The notes under the pieces are model-generated. The model was given only the letters and a program-made list of their open reading frames with translations. It was not told the origin of the DNA and did no database searches. The position numbers and the translations under genes are program-made. A DNA stretch of 64,000 nt from contig NC_044011.1 of the NCBI RefSeq assembly GCF_900496995.4, positions 23,468,041 to 23,532,040 on the forward strand. Reading direction: 5' to 3'. This document shows, in pieces, positions 13,561-28,400 of the stretch (positions are counted from its first letter, which is position 1; each line of letters starts with the position of its first letter). This DNA comes from Aquila chrysaetos chrysaetos. Taxonomy: Eukaryota; Chordata; Aves; Accipitriformes; Accipitridae.

Positions 13561-13654
13561 TTTGCTTCAGAATTGACGGAGGGGGGAAACCCAACAAAAC
13601 ACATCCCAGGTCAAGTATTTCCCTGAATAAATTAAGATAGCATTTAAAAAATTC

Positions 13655-13743
13655 CTGCAACATCTCAGAAGACTTGGGTAACGGTTAAGGCTGTTCTCCT
13701 CATTTGTTTCAGCAGAGGGAGCCAAATTTTCATCACAGATGCA
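13655..13743 (-). ncRNA. Extra SNORD100-like C/D box snoRNA
   Basis: On the minus strand this reads as a complete C/D snoRNA. Box C is GTGATGA (13736-13730), an internal D' CTGA follows the guide TTTGGCTCCCTCTG, and the terminal box D CTGA is at 13668-13665. The ends pair imperfectly as a terminal stem (AGATG with CATCT, CAG with CTG). The ten-base guide core matches the SNORD100 copy in RPS12 intron 4 exactly and complements the AGAGGGAGCC segment of 18S rRNA. This copy lies about 360 bp beyond the RPS12 poly(A) signal, so it is not in a known intron. It would need readthrough transcription, an unannotated downstream exon or its own promoter, or it may be silent. Confidence 0.7.
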
Positions 13744-14098
13744 GCAGTACTTCAGACTTTCCCCAACAAACTGCTCATAATTCCTACAGAAGCACAGGCC
13801 TAAGCACTGCCAAGCAAAGGCAGTAATCAACTGTCAGCATTTTTGCAACTGAGAAGCTGCGCAAAGTTCCCCAAGTCGCTAACCTCTGCAGTAGGAACAG
13901 GAAACAGAAGCACCCTAGAATAAGAATGGCAGGCATTGCCATTATCTTTTTAGCAAGCTGACAGAGTTAACATACTAATAAACTACACCAAAGACCTGCG
14001 AAGTCCTTTCATCTTCTGATGTTATCCTTTGCAACTCAAAGAACTATTCCACAGACACCCACCCATTAATCACACACACACATTAGTCAGGGTTAAAA

Positions 14099-14104
14099 TT
14101 TATT
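14099..14104 (-). terminator. RPS12: RPS12 polyadenylation signal
   Basis: AATAAA on the minus strand lies seven bases after the RPS12 stop codon. This gives the very short 3' untranslated region typical of ribosomal protein mRNAs. Cleavage is expected around 14,080-14,090. Confidence 0.85.
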
Positions 14105-14110
14105 TTCCAT

Positions 14111-17884
<3,774 letters not shown>

Positions 17885-18060
17885 GGCGCTCTCGGTGGGT
17901 GCTGTTCCCGCCCGGGTTCCTGCTGCAAATACAGACACAGGCCGCCCCGGTGAGTGGCGCCGGCCGCCCCGTGGCCCCCGCCCGGCCCGCTCCCGCCGCG
18001 ATGCCCCACCGGCGGCGGGGATTCAGCCCGGCAGGCCCCGGCGCCATTACGGCTACTCAC

Positions 18061-18122
18061 CCCGGCACCGCCGCGAGCCGCCAGCGAAAAAGGGGGCGGG
18101 CTTTCCGCCTCACGCTCTTATA
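18061..18122 (-). promoter_or_regulatory. RPS12: RPS12 core promoter and untranslated exon 1
   Basis: A TATA-like box TATAAGAG lies at 18122-18115 on the minus strand. About 25 bp downstream is the pyrimidine run CCCCCTTTTTCGCTGG, a terminal oligopyrimidine (TOP) start; the likely +1 is a C near 18092. Exon 1 runs to 18061 and is followed by the donor GTGAGT. The acceptor for exon 2 (TTTGCAG) places that exon's start at 17922. TATA-like boxes just upstream of a TOP start are typical of ribosomal protein genes. Confidence 0.8.
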
Positions 18123-18559
18123 GCGCGCGAGGACCCCAGCCCGCGCGAGCGCGGCGGGTGTCCGCGGCGCTGCCTGATCCGCCGCCTCGCCCGCCCCCGC
18201 GTAGCCGTGGAGATGGCGGCGGCGGGGCCGCCTTCCCTCCCTCGGTGCCAGAGCCGGGCCGGCCCGGCGGCGGGGCCTCCTGGGGGGAAAGCCAACTGCA
18301 GTAGCCGGCTAGAGGCCACCCGGGGCCGTGTCCCATCGTCTTCCCTAGGGCAGGATGTGCCCCAGTTGCTGCTAAAGCGGTCTGGCTTCAGATGGCACCG
18401 TTCCGCAATCCCTGGCAGCGTGGAGGCAGATGGGGAACAAACCTTAAATCCCTGGCGCCTTTCAGTGGGGGTTACAGCACTCGGCTGTAACTCTGAAATC
18501 TGAAAAGCGCAACTGCGCGTCCCCATTCCTCTCAGGTGCTCGCGCGAGTGATTGAGCCG

Positions 18560-20422
18560 ACGGCCCGCGCCGCAGGGCCGCCGCAGTGCAGGCGTGTTGC
18601 TTGCTCAGGTGCTGTCAGTCTGGCATGGGACTTTGTCCATCCTATCTGTTTCAGACTTGACAATGTGACCGTTGGTGGTCTACATATTGCCGTCTTTGTA
18701 AAAAATACGTAGCGGCAAAATACAACAAAAATAGGTAACATATTGATAGCCGCGGTTTATGGCTAACGCAAACATATTTGTCGCCAACACTGTGGGTCAC
18801 CTCTCCTACAGTATGTCCTCCTCTGATCTGCCCAGTATCGTCAAGCGGCAGGCTGTAGGCTAAATCCAGGTAGTGAGGAGACACGGTGCACAAAGCGACC
18901 CACCGGGGCTGGTGAGGGCAGGGGAGGACAGAGAGGGAAAATGGAAACCCCTCAGCTAGCTCAGAACTGCCCCGCAGGCCTCAAGGTCTGGCAGCACAGC
19001 CTTCCCAAGTCTGCATGGGGGAGAGGCCTGGCTGGGGGGCTGTGGCTGCGGCACTCCCAGCCTCCAGCTCGCTCTCTCCCTGCTAATGTCACCTCTGAGG
19101 CAGTCAGGTACGCACCCTTTATACTGCAGAGACCTAGAAGGGGCAGAAGCTAACCAAAGCCCTCTGAAAAACAGTCATTGAGATGGAAGTGTAGTGTGCG
19201 GGCACTTCTCTCCCTGCACTCTGAGCTACCAAGGGCAAAGCCAGTAGGACCGACCCTGCCCGTTACTCACGCTGACAGCCTCCAAGGTGCATATGGCCAC
19301 CTCCAACTACTGCCATATACTCCTTGAAACTCTGAACTGCAACCCCAGTTGCAATACCCCACTGGGTTGCAACCACCAAGACAGGTATTCTCATTTAGGA
19401 GCTCCTGTGGGACATTTGGCCATGACTTCTCCCTTCCTCCACAAGTGGGAACATATAATTTCCTTCATACTGCTCAGACCCTAGAAAGCACGCAAACACA
19501 CACAAATTGTAATGCCCCCCTTCTTTCACTCTCCTCAGGGAGAACATTCTTCCCTATACCCGTCAATCACTCAATCTTCCCGTGCTCCTTAAAAAGCCCC
19601 AAAGCCACCTAATCTACAGAGGAGTTTTTGTACTGAGTGGGACAATAAACCACTATCTCCTTCAAGGTCATCAAAGGATAACAAGTCCTTAGCCAGCCAT
19701 AAGACAGATCAGTATTGCTAGATAAGTGCAATATATATTCTGTCCAGCAGATGGAAGTATGCACATCTGAAAGATTTGTGTTACAGCGGAAGTGATAATC
19801 ACAGTCAAATTATAATCTGATATTGTAGAAATACAATATGCAAAAAGTTTTTCTAGCACAGTTGTGAGAAAACAAAGCTGTGCTAAGATAAAAGTTATGT
19901 ATGTGTAGAGGGGAGGTTTGCATTAGCACTGAACTCTGTATTGCAATGTTGGTACTGCATAGCAAGTGGACATGTTTGTGTGTAAAAATTAATGGAAGGG
20001 TGTGATCCTGTTTCAAAGTCCACTCTGCTGCACGGTGTGTTAGCGGGAGCTCAGCATTCTGTTGGCACGACTCCACCTGCTCCACCTATCTGTCTGGATT
20101 CCTACAAGGAGTAGCTAGTTTCTTAACCTCTGTATTTTCTCTTGGAGTTACGATGTCCGTTTAGCACTCAGCAGTTTAAATGCTGGCATACAGCCACAAG
20201 GCATGAGATGTTTAAGCAAAGGATTGCAGTCCTGTGCTAATAGAGTACTTCTAATGCACTTGAGGGTGGGTGAGTGGGGTAACAAGCAGAGTGCTAGAAA
20301 ACAAGGAGCTGCCAGATGCAGTGCAAGAGCCTGCCTGGGCTCTGGAGGGCTGAGGTGGTGTCAGCGCAAATGCTGGCCTCGTGTTTCACTGAGCAGCCAG
20401 ACCCAGCAGAAGAACTTGGTCC
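18560..20422. other. Gene-free intergenic stretch
   Basis: This lies between the RPS12 CpG island and a solo LTR. I see no supportable exon, RNA gene or recognised repeat. Open frames are short and lack context. Confidence 0.5.
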
Positions 20423-21012
20423 TGTTGTGGTTTAACCCCAGCCAGCAACTAAGCACCACGCAGCCGCTCACTCACTCCCCCCGACCCAGTGGCATGGGGG
20501 AGAGAATTGGAAAAAAAAGTAGAACTTGTGGGTTGAAATAAGAACAGTTTAATAGAACAGAAAGGAAGAAACTAATAATGATAATAATAACAGTAATAAA
20601 ATTATAATAATAATAATATAAAGATTGGAATATACAAAACAAGTGATGCACAATGCAATTGCTCACAATCCACTGACTGATGCCCAGTTAGTTCCCAAGC
20701 AGCGATTTGTCCCCCCTGGCCAACTCCCCCAGTTTATATACTAGGCATGACGTCACATGGTATGGAATACCCCTTTGGCCAGTTTGGGTCAGCTGTCCTG
20801 GCTGTGTCCCCTCCCAACTTCTTGTGCCCCTCCAGCCTTCTTGCTGGCTGGCCATGAGAAGCTGAAAAATCCTTGACTTAGTCTAACCACTACTTAGCAA
20901 CAACTGAAAACATCAGTGTGTTATCAACATTCTTCTCATACTGAACCCAAAACATAACACTATACCAGCTACTAGAAAGAAAATTAACTCTATCCCAGCT
21001 GGAACCAGGACA
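20423..21012 (-). mobile_element. Solo LTR of an avian ERVL-type retrovirus
   Basis: A 590-bp element bounded by TG...CA ends is flanked by the five-base target-site duplication GGTCC (20418-20422 and 21013-21017). Five-base duplications suit the ERVL class. On the minus strand it begins TGTCCTGGTTCCAGCTGGG and carries a CRE (TGACGTCA, 20748-20755) upstream of a TATA box (TATATAAA, 20740-20733), which sets the orientation. It later has (TTA)n-rich sequence and ATTAAA-type polyadenylation signals. No internal retroviral genes are present, so it is a fossil left by LTR recombination. The family is abundant in neoavian genomes, and the clean duplication suggests moderate rather than great age. 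Confidence 0.85.
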
Positions 21013-21017
21013 GGTCC

Positions 21018-24000
21018 TCTCAAGATTTGCTTATATTATAAAGAGCATAACATGCTGTCTATAAACTTGGATTCGGGGAGAGGAAGAGTAACCACAAGCT
21101 GCTGTCACACAACACTCAAGAATTTGGATTCTCACCAGCCTGCTCTTCTGGGCAATCCATTCGGACTCACCATCTTGCTGCAAATATTTAAAAATCTTTT
21201 GGTTATAGCTACAACCCTCTGTGCTCTCCATTGAATTCCTTGACTCCCCCTGACTGTCCCCCCCTTTCCAGGGTGGCAGCCTTCCTCTTTTTTCCCTGTA
21301 TCATCAAAATGACAAATGAACTTAGGGGCTTTTTCAGAAGAGTGGTACTGTAGTGAAGATATAATGGTTCATTCTTAGCCATCCTCTTCCTGCTCCCTTT
21401 TGCTTCCTCTGTTTCTCTTGTCTCTTGCTGTGGTAACCTTTACCTCCACCCTGTGCTCACCCCAGCAACCACGACCCATCTTTTCTTCAAATTGCCAGAC
21501 TGCAGTGATAGGTTACGTGCCATGTTGTAAACTGTGGACACTCAGGAACTGAGTAGTAAGTAGTTCAGACAGCGGCACAGTATGGTGAGGCAGTCAGGTA
21601 GGCAGGCAAAAGCGTCAGGTATTACAAACTCCCAAGAGAAGTCCACGACACTGCTAAACTCTGAACAATCAGTTCTGAATTTCAGTTCTGAACAATCCTT
21701 GCAAAACTAACTTCCCTCTGACATCTGTTTCTAGAAATAAAAAACACAGGCATGTGCTACGATTAGACTGCTAATGTCGCAAGATAGAATTATCTATTTT
21801 TCATTCCAAAACAGACATGATTTCTCAGCCCCATGGAACGTCAAGTTGGAAGGCTTCTTGCAAGTAACACCAGTGCACATTTCACACTCCTACTCTTCCT
21901 AAACAATCATCTTATTAATTTTCTGGTCACACAGTCCAGAAAAAGGTTCTGCATCATAAAGATTTTTGTAGAGGGCAAGCTATTTTTACCCATTTTCTTG
22001 CCCTTCCACAGAAGTCCTGCTCACCAGCGCAGAGGGGAGAGATGTGTATTTCCAAGCACCTCCAGGTAATGGTTCAGAACAGCCAAGTGTGTGCTGCTAC
22101 TCAGGAGCGCAAGGGATGTCTGCGTCGAGTTTCAAGCACCTGGAGAAAGTATGGTGAGACCATTCTGGGGTCTCAGAAAGAGGACAAGCTATGGCATTTC
22201 AATACCGACTTGAAAAGTAGAAAGACTTTGATGTCATAACAACTGAAGAAAACAGTTTGCTGGGTTTTGTTGCCTTCCACAGATTCTGCACTAGACTCTC
22301 AAAGAATGTGGCTATCATGTGGTTACATTAGAGCCATTTTAAACTCTTTCCAAATACCTGTGTGCAGCCATTATGACTTCTGGCAAAAGAAATAGTAATA
22401 TGATGCAAATAAGCACTGGCTAAGTGATTTCTGGATTGCAATACAAAAGTATTTCTAAGTTCTCTACAAATATATAGAAAAATAATAAGAGATACATATT
22501 CTCACATGTGCTGAGCATTTCAGAATATCCTGGATGTCCACGAAGGAAGCTGCTCTTAAAGCAATTGTTCTTAATGTGTTTTTATCTTGTGGACATAAGC
22601 AATGGATGTAGACTCTATTTGTAGTATTTATAGAGGGCTAGTGCTCCAAGGCTTGAATTCTACATATGATTTGGGATCTGAAAGATACTTTTTTTTTTTA
22701 AAGTTGCCACAGACATGACATAAGCAAGAAAGGCTTGTATGCTTTTAAAAACATGAGTTTTGTTAGACTTGAAAAACTATCGTGACAGGCTGGTAATGAG
22801 TCCCAGTTCAAAGGTTAACAAATAGTTATAGCTTACGAAGAATATATGAAGAATTAACAAACATGTTCCATCAACCAGTTTCTTCTGACAATAATGAGCA
22901 GCGCATAAGTAAACTGTATGCACGTATGAGTTCATAGCCCCATTTCATTATTGGAGCCATAGCTCATGCTGATCACAGTGCATCACTTCTACTTCCACAC
23001 TTCAGCCTTCTACTGCACGCACTGACTTTGTGGAAATCTGACTCCATATGCTTTACTGGATTACTCATTACTCGCATGTAATTATTAATGAGAGGAGGAC
23101 TGGGTTTTGAAAGTAGGAATCTGTTGAGTGAGAGTCTAGACTGAAAAGAGCAAGTAGTTGGAGTGAAAACCATTTCACCTCCTGAGCATAACTGACTGTC
23201 TATCTCTAGCCACAAAAATGAAAGCTTTATTCTCTCACGGCAATTTTAATCTCTCTCTACAAGTTTCTTTTATTTGCTCTATTTGTGTGTCATGCTTTGC
23301 ATGTATTGCCTTTTTCTTATTATCGGTTTGTGAACTCAGAATGACTTCCAAGTGCTCTTCCTCTTTTTTGGTGGGAGTAATGCTGTTCAAGGGGCAGTAT
23401 CTATGAGAAGGATTTATGTTTATGTCTTTTTTCTGGAAGCAGACAGGAAAAGACCAAGGTAGTTCTTAGGGATTTTTCAACATCACAGCCATAATATACG
23501 CCACACACAATATATTGTCAAAATAGGCTTCAGCGAAGGAATGTGGGGCTGTTGTTCTTTGTGGCTGCTTAATAGTTTTTAAGTTTCCTAATCTTGTGAT
23601 AAGAAAGTAATTCTGCTTTTTCCTGTCACATGGAGTGTGAGAGTCTAAAGTTAGGTACATGGCAACCTTTGCTCTGAAACGTCCTTATTATGCATCTTAA
23701 TATTATAACTGGTGACTAGATGGAATACTGATGGCCTAGTTAAAGTAGTGCTTTTAAGAAGTAATTACTGTTTTTTCTCTTCAAGCAATAGGTGGTCTGT
23801 CTTTTTTTACATTTGGAAGAGGTCCCCAGCTCATGCCTCATCTCCTTCCTCACTTTCCTCCCCTCCCGATAGAAACTGGTGCCAAATGGATTAACTTTAT
23901 CACTTCTTCCTCATCTCCAGCCTGAATTTACTCCTGGCCAGTTTATAGCTATTAATTCTTGTGACAACTTTTGTCATTCAGCTCTTCTGTTACTGTTTTA

Positions 24001-24590
24001 TGATTCCTGTAACTTGCTAGAGGCTGTGTAGGTGATCGTTGATCTTGTTTGGTCTACCAGTTCTAAGAAGCTATCCTGAATCTCCCTTTGGTACGGAAGA
24101 GAGAGACCTTACTGCTTTTTTTAAACCAGATGAACGCTTGTGCTTACAAGGCAAACGGGCAATCCTACAGTAACTGCCAGCCACCCCTGAGGAATCTTAA
24201 GAGAGTGAAGCCCGGCCAAAGGGGCTACGTTTTCAGGAGAGCAGCCGGGTAGGTCAGCTGTAGCAAGGCAGAGTCCCAGGAGCCGATCCCTCCTTTACCA
24301 GCAGTCTAAACTTCTTTTTGCTGCACCAGGTGGGATGTACCTCTCGGGCCTCCGACCTCAGCTCCCCCAGCCCCAAGCAGCCACAATAACATAATATTCA
24401 CAAACTCTTTGAGCTCCTGTTTTAATACAGGTGGGATTTAGACTTCTGTTGTGAGGCTTTTCTATAATGTCTCTTGCTCTACCTGTCAGAAACATCTTTC
24501 TGATGTCCGGGCGAGTTATAGTTGTATTCAGCAAGTACGCGCTTGTTCCCCCGACAGCTTTGTCCGCTGCCTCCCCGGTTTCCTTCACCT
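21018..24590. other. Gene-free intergenic stretch
   Basis: This runs between the solo LTR and the SLC18B1 CpG island. No exon or RNA gene can be supported. A small direct repeat of 'cagttctgaa' type occurs near 21,668-21,695. Confidence 0.5.
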
Positions 24591-25480
24591 GTAACTGTCG
24601 AAGCCGCGCTCCCAAGAGCATGGGCTGCGCTTCGTGTTTTACCAGGTCCCGTAAGTAAGCCGCTCCCCTCGGCCAGACGCGCAGCCTACCCTGGAAGCCA
24701 GCAGGTTGTTACCGGACCGCCCGAAGCCCGGCGCCTGCCGTCGCTCTCGGCGCTCTCCCCGCCCGGGCTGGCAGTCCCCGCTGGGCGCACCACCCCCGGC
24801 CGCCCCCCGGGCAGCCCCGCGGCGGCTCTCCCGCCGCCTGCCGCCGGGAGCCCCAGGCGGCCGGCAGCGGCCGGCGGGCCGTGGGGCGCGGCAGGCCGCC
24901 CCCGGAGGCCGAGCATGCTCAGTGGCGGCGGCCGGGGCGCCGGGGCTGGCGTTGGCCGCCGTGCCGTGCCGTGCCGTACCCCGCCGTGCCGTACCCCGCC
25001 GTGCCGTAGCCCACCGCGCCGGCCGTTACGGCCGTGGCGCTCCTTCCCCATGGGCAGCCGGGCGGCGGACGGCGCGGGGAGCGAGCAGGCCGCAGGTGTG
25101 AGGCGAGGTGTGCCCGGCGTTTCTGCGCCGGTGACCGGGGACAGCTGCAGCTGAAGGGCCGCTCCGCAGCGCCGGAGCCTGCGCTGGGAAAGGGAGCGGG
25201 CGCGCAGGGGATGGCGGCCGGTTTCTCCGCGGGGTTGAGTCCCGCGGTGCCGCGTACCGGGGCCGTCCCCGCGGGGCGTGCGCTCAGGCGCACCGGTAGG
25301 CGCGGAGCCGGGCCGGGAGCGCGGCGGGGCAGCCTCCGCGGCAGCCCGCGCCCTTGCGGGGTGGGCCGGGGGGCGGCTGCAGGCTGGCACCGCCGGCGGG
25401 CCGTGCTGCCCCTGCGGCCGAGGCTGCCCTCCGGCGCGAGGGGAAAAAGGGGTACGGCTCGGTTTAATTCCCCGGGGCCG
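24590..25480 (+). promoter_or_regulatory. SLC18B1: CpG-island promoter of SLC18B1
   Basis: This is a dense CpG island without a clear TATA box, covering the presumed start region and first coding exon of SLC18B1. Long open frames on both strands, including one of 276 codons on the minus strand, result from the GC content. The transcription start cannot be placed exactly but should lie between about 24,900 and 25,200. Confidence 0.7.
24960..25011. repeat. Short GC minisatellite in the SLC18B1 CpG island
   Basis: Several CGTGC/CGTAC units lead into about two and a half copies of a 15-bp unit (CGCCGTGCCGTACCC and variants). The array lies roughly 200-250 bp upstream of the SLC18B1 start codon and is likely to vary in length. 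Confidence 0.7.
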
Positions 25481-28400
25481 GGAGGGCAGATGTGCAGCGC
25501 GGGTTTTGATTTTCAAGCCTGATTTGCAGATTTGTGTTTCCCCCTGCCAAGTTATAATACGGGTTTTTCTTTTGTACTTTAAGAGGATGGCGTGCCAGAA
25601 GCGCTTGGTGAGGAATCAAGAAGGCTTACTAGAGAGCAGCTCTTTACGATGGCTGCAACAGCTTCTATAAACTTCAGTTCCATGATATGCTATTCAATCC
25701 TGGGACCCTTTTTCCCTTCAGAGGTAAACAAACCATTTAGCCAGCTACTCTTTAGATTATGTTTTGCACGTTGAAACTTTTAAAAGGATCTTGAACACGG
25801 TGGGACCTTTATGGCTGCGTGTAAGCTCCGAGTTAGACTTTTCAGTTGTGGGACTTTGTAGTCATAGCCTGATACTGGCTAAAGTAGTTTAGAGTGTATG
25901 TAACAGTGACCTGGATCCTGTCCATGGACTAATTTAATCTTCCCTGTGGTTGCAGAGGAAACGGCAAACTAATGAAATGAGATAAAAGTTGAAATGGATG
26001 CTTGGAGAAGTGAAATAGGTTTTTACCCAGTGTTGCACAGCAGTTGGTAGTAGAGCTGAGATAAAACTCTGCCTGTGTCCTGACTTGCATTTCAGTGCCT
26101 TAGCCACTCAATGACTTTTTATTTATATCCATCTCGCTGTTAACTCATGCTGGGCCGTCATTCACTGCGTTAAGTTTCCTGACCTAGGACCTGGAGGGGT
26201 GGAAAAAAAAAAATATCTCTGCTTGTGTTGAGTCAATACAGTGTTTAAATATAGGATGAAAACAAAAATGGTCATGGTGCCTTTGCAGCAGAAGTCCATT
26301 TCTTTCATGACCAAGTTGTTCCCAAGTATTATCGAGGAAACGTTAAGATTATTTTTGCTCTAAATATTCCAATGTACTGCTTGTACCCAATTAAGTGTAT
26401 TTTGCCAGTTGGATAAGTCAAAAATTTACCTGGTGCTTGTTATGGGGAGGCATGATACAATGAAGATAACAATTATCTCTGTTCACTGCCCTCTCGCCGC
26501 GTGAGGGATCAAAACTTTGTAGTTAGCTCCGTTGCGCACCAGCTGAAGCCACCTGTATAAAGTCTGGTCACCTGTTTGGCAAACAGCACAGTGTTTCCAT
26601 TCATTGAGGAATGAACGTTGCTTTTCCCTTGATTACGTATAGCTTAAATAGAAGTGCAACATGTCTTTAAACTGCTGTGTTGTTACCTTATGAGCCCCTA
26701 CTGCCTTTGAGAAATTGCTTTGTAACTGCACTAATAGAGAATTAAAACTAAGTGTGAATGTTATTCACCTCAAGAATTTGCCTCCATCTTTACACAATTG
26801 TGATCTTTTTTTGCAGGCAGAAAAAAAAGGTGCCAGTAACACCGTTGTTGGCCTGATTTTTGGATGTTTTGCTTTGGTCAATTTCTTGACTTCTTTGATC
26901 TTGGGAAATTATGTAAGTATAATTGAAGCTGTAACTTATTTCTGTGATGACATGGGTTGGTACATGAAGACAGTTCTCTAAAGCTGAGAAAAGAGTTATC
27001 TCTTCAGTAGCACTTCTGCGGGCTTGTGTCTGCAGTAACTGGAGCCTGGCCAGTCAGTCTGAATCTGATCTAAGTCTTGTCAGTACAATTTAAAAATTAC
27101 TCTTCTCCAGTTCTTGAGGGTAGCATGGGCTGGCGGACATGTAGCTGTTTTGTTTCTCTGGTTAACTGATCAATTCTCCTTTCTGTTACCTCCTTTCTCC
27201 CTCCCCCCCCATTTTGTTTGTTGCACTTACTTATATATTCTGTTTGCCGTTGGTGCTGTTCTTTAGGTGGTTTGTTTTGTTTTGTTTTTTTTAGTTAGCT
27301 GCACCCCTTCTTCTTTTCTGGTATGTTGTCTTTTTCTGACATTTCCTCTTATTATGACTCTCTGTTGCTTAACTCTGTTTCCCCTTCCACTTCATTATGT
27401 AGTAATATGAGATAAATGTCTCCAGTTCTTGCAACTTCTCTTTTCCCACAGATTCAGGATTTTCTCATGCTGGAGAAGTTACAAATAAATTATGTAACAG
27501 TTTGTTTATATGCTGGAGCACCACTGTCTATGCATTTTTGGTTAGGGCTGCTCTGGATCATACCCTAAGCTGGGGCTGCTGCAGTTTCACAGTATTCTCT
27601 TTCTTTGGCTGGGCAGTCTCTTTGCTGACGTCATGGTGAATGATTTTCTGTGGTGGTGAGGTGGCTCATCAAGGTGTCACACAATTGCCACTGGTAAGTG
27701 CAATCTGGGTGCCTGTGATGGCATTCAACTATGGCGCAACCCTCACCAAGGACTTTGCAGGGGAGAGAGTGAGCGAGCGTTCCATCCTCACTGCAGACAG
27801 GTGAAGTGAGCACCAACAGAGGTGGATAGTCCAGCAATCAGAAATCCTGAGGGTTTCAGTGAAACTCGGCAAAATATGGGCTTTAGTAATAATGTCTGAA
27901 ATTCAGGGGCTTTGTCCAGGCCCAAACAAGAAAAGAGCCTAAAATAGCTGCTGTCCTTAGGGGAGGTTACAGCATGGAATTAGAAACTCAGGTGTACTTT
28001 GTTACGGGATTGAGTTAGCTTTACGGCATGCCTCTTGTCATCCTTCACCCTGATGATGGAGTCTGAAATGAAGTAAGGTGGGGTCTTTTCGCTGGTAATG
28101 AATGGGAAGCCTGAAGCTACCGTGCTTCCTACGCCAAAGCTTTATGCTATTAAAGGTTGTGACAAATTTGCTTTAAAAATCAGCTTCCATTGACTCTGCT
28201 GAGCCATAAACGTGACAGGTATTGCTGACTTGGCATCACTGACAGTGCTGGAGGGGGGAATGTATTACTTTTTGTTTCTTTATAATGAGGAATGCTGCTG
28301 TAAACTGCTGCTCTGCAGAAGCTGCAGCGTAGTACTGTGAAATAGTTAACTGCACCATTGTCTTACCATTCTGAAAACTGGGTTAAGTCACTTAACCGTT

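Noticed and set aside
25034-25210. Upstream in-frame ATG extending SLC18B1 by 59 residues
   Set aside because: The extension is GC-driven low complexity and would make the protein much longer than its relatives; the ATG at 25211 has a better context and length.
24686-25516. 276-codon minus-strand frame opposite SLC18B1 exon 1
   Set aside because: Long frames exist in several phases on both strands of this CpG island; the product is low-complexity Pro/Arg/Ala/Gly with no family resemblance.
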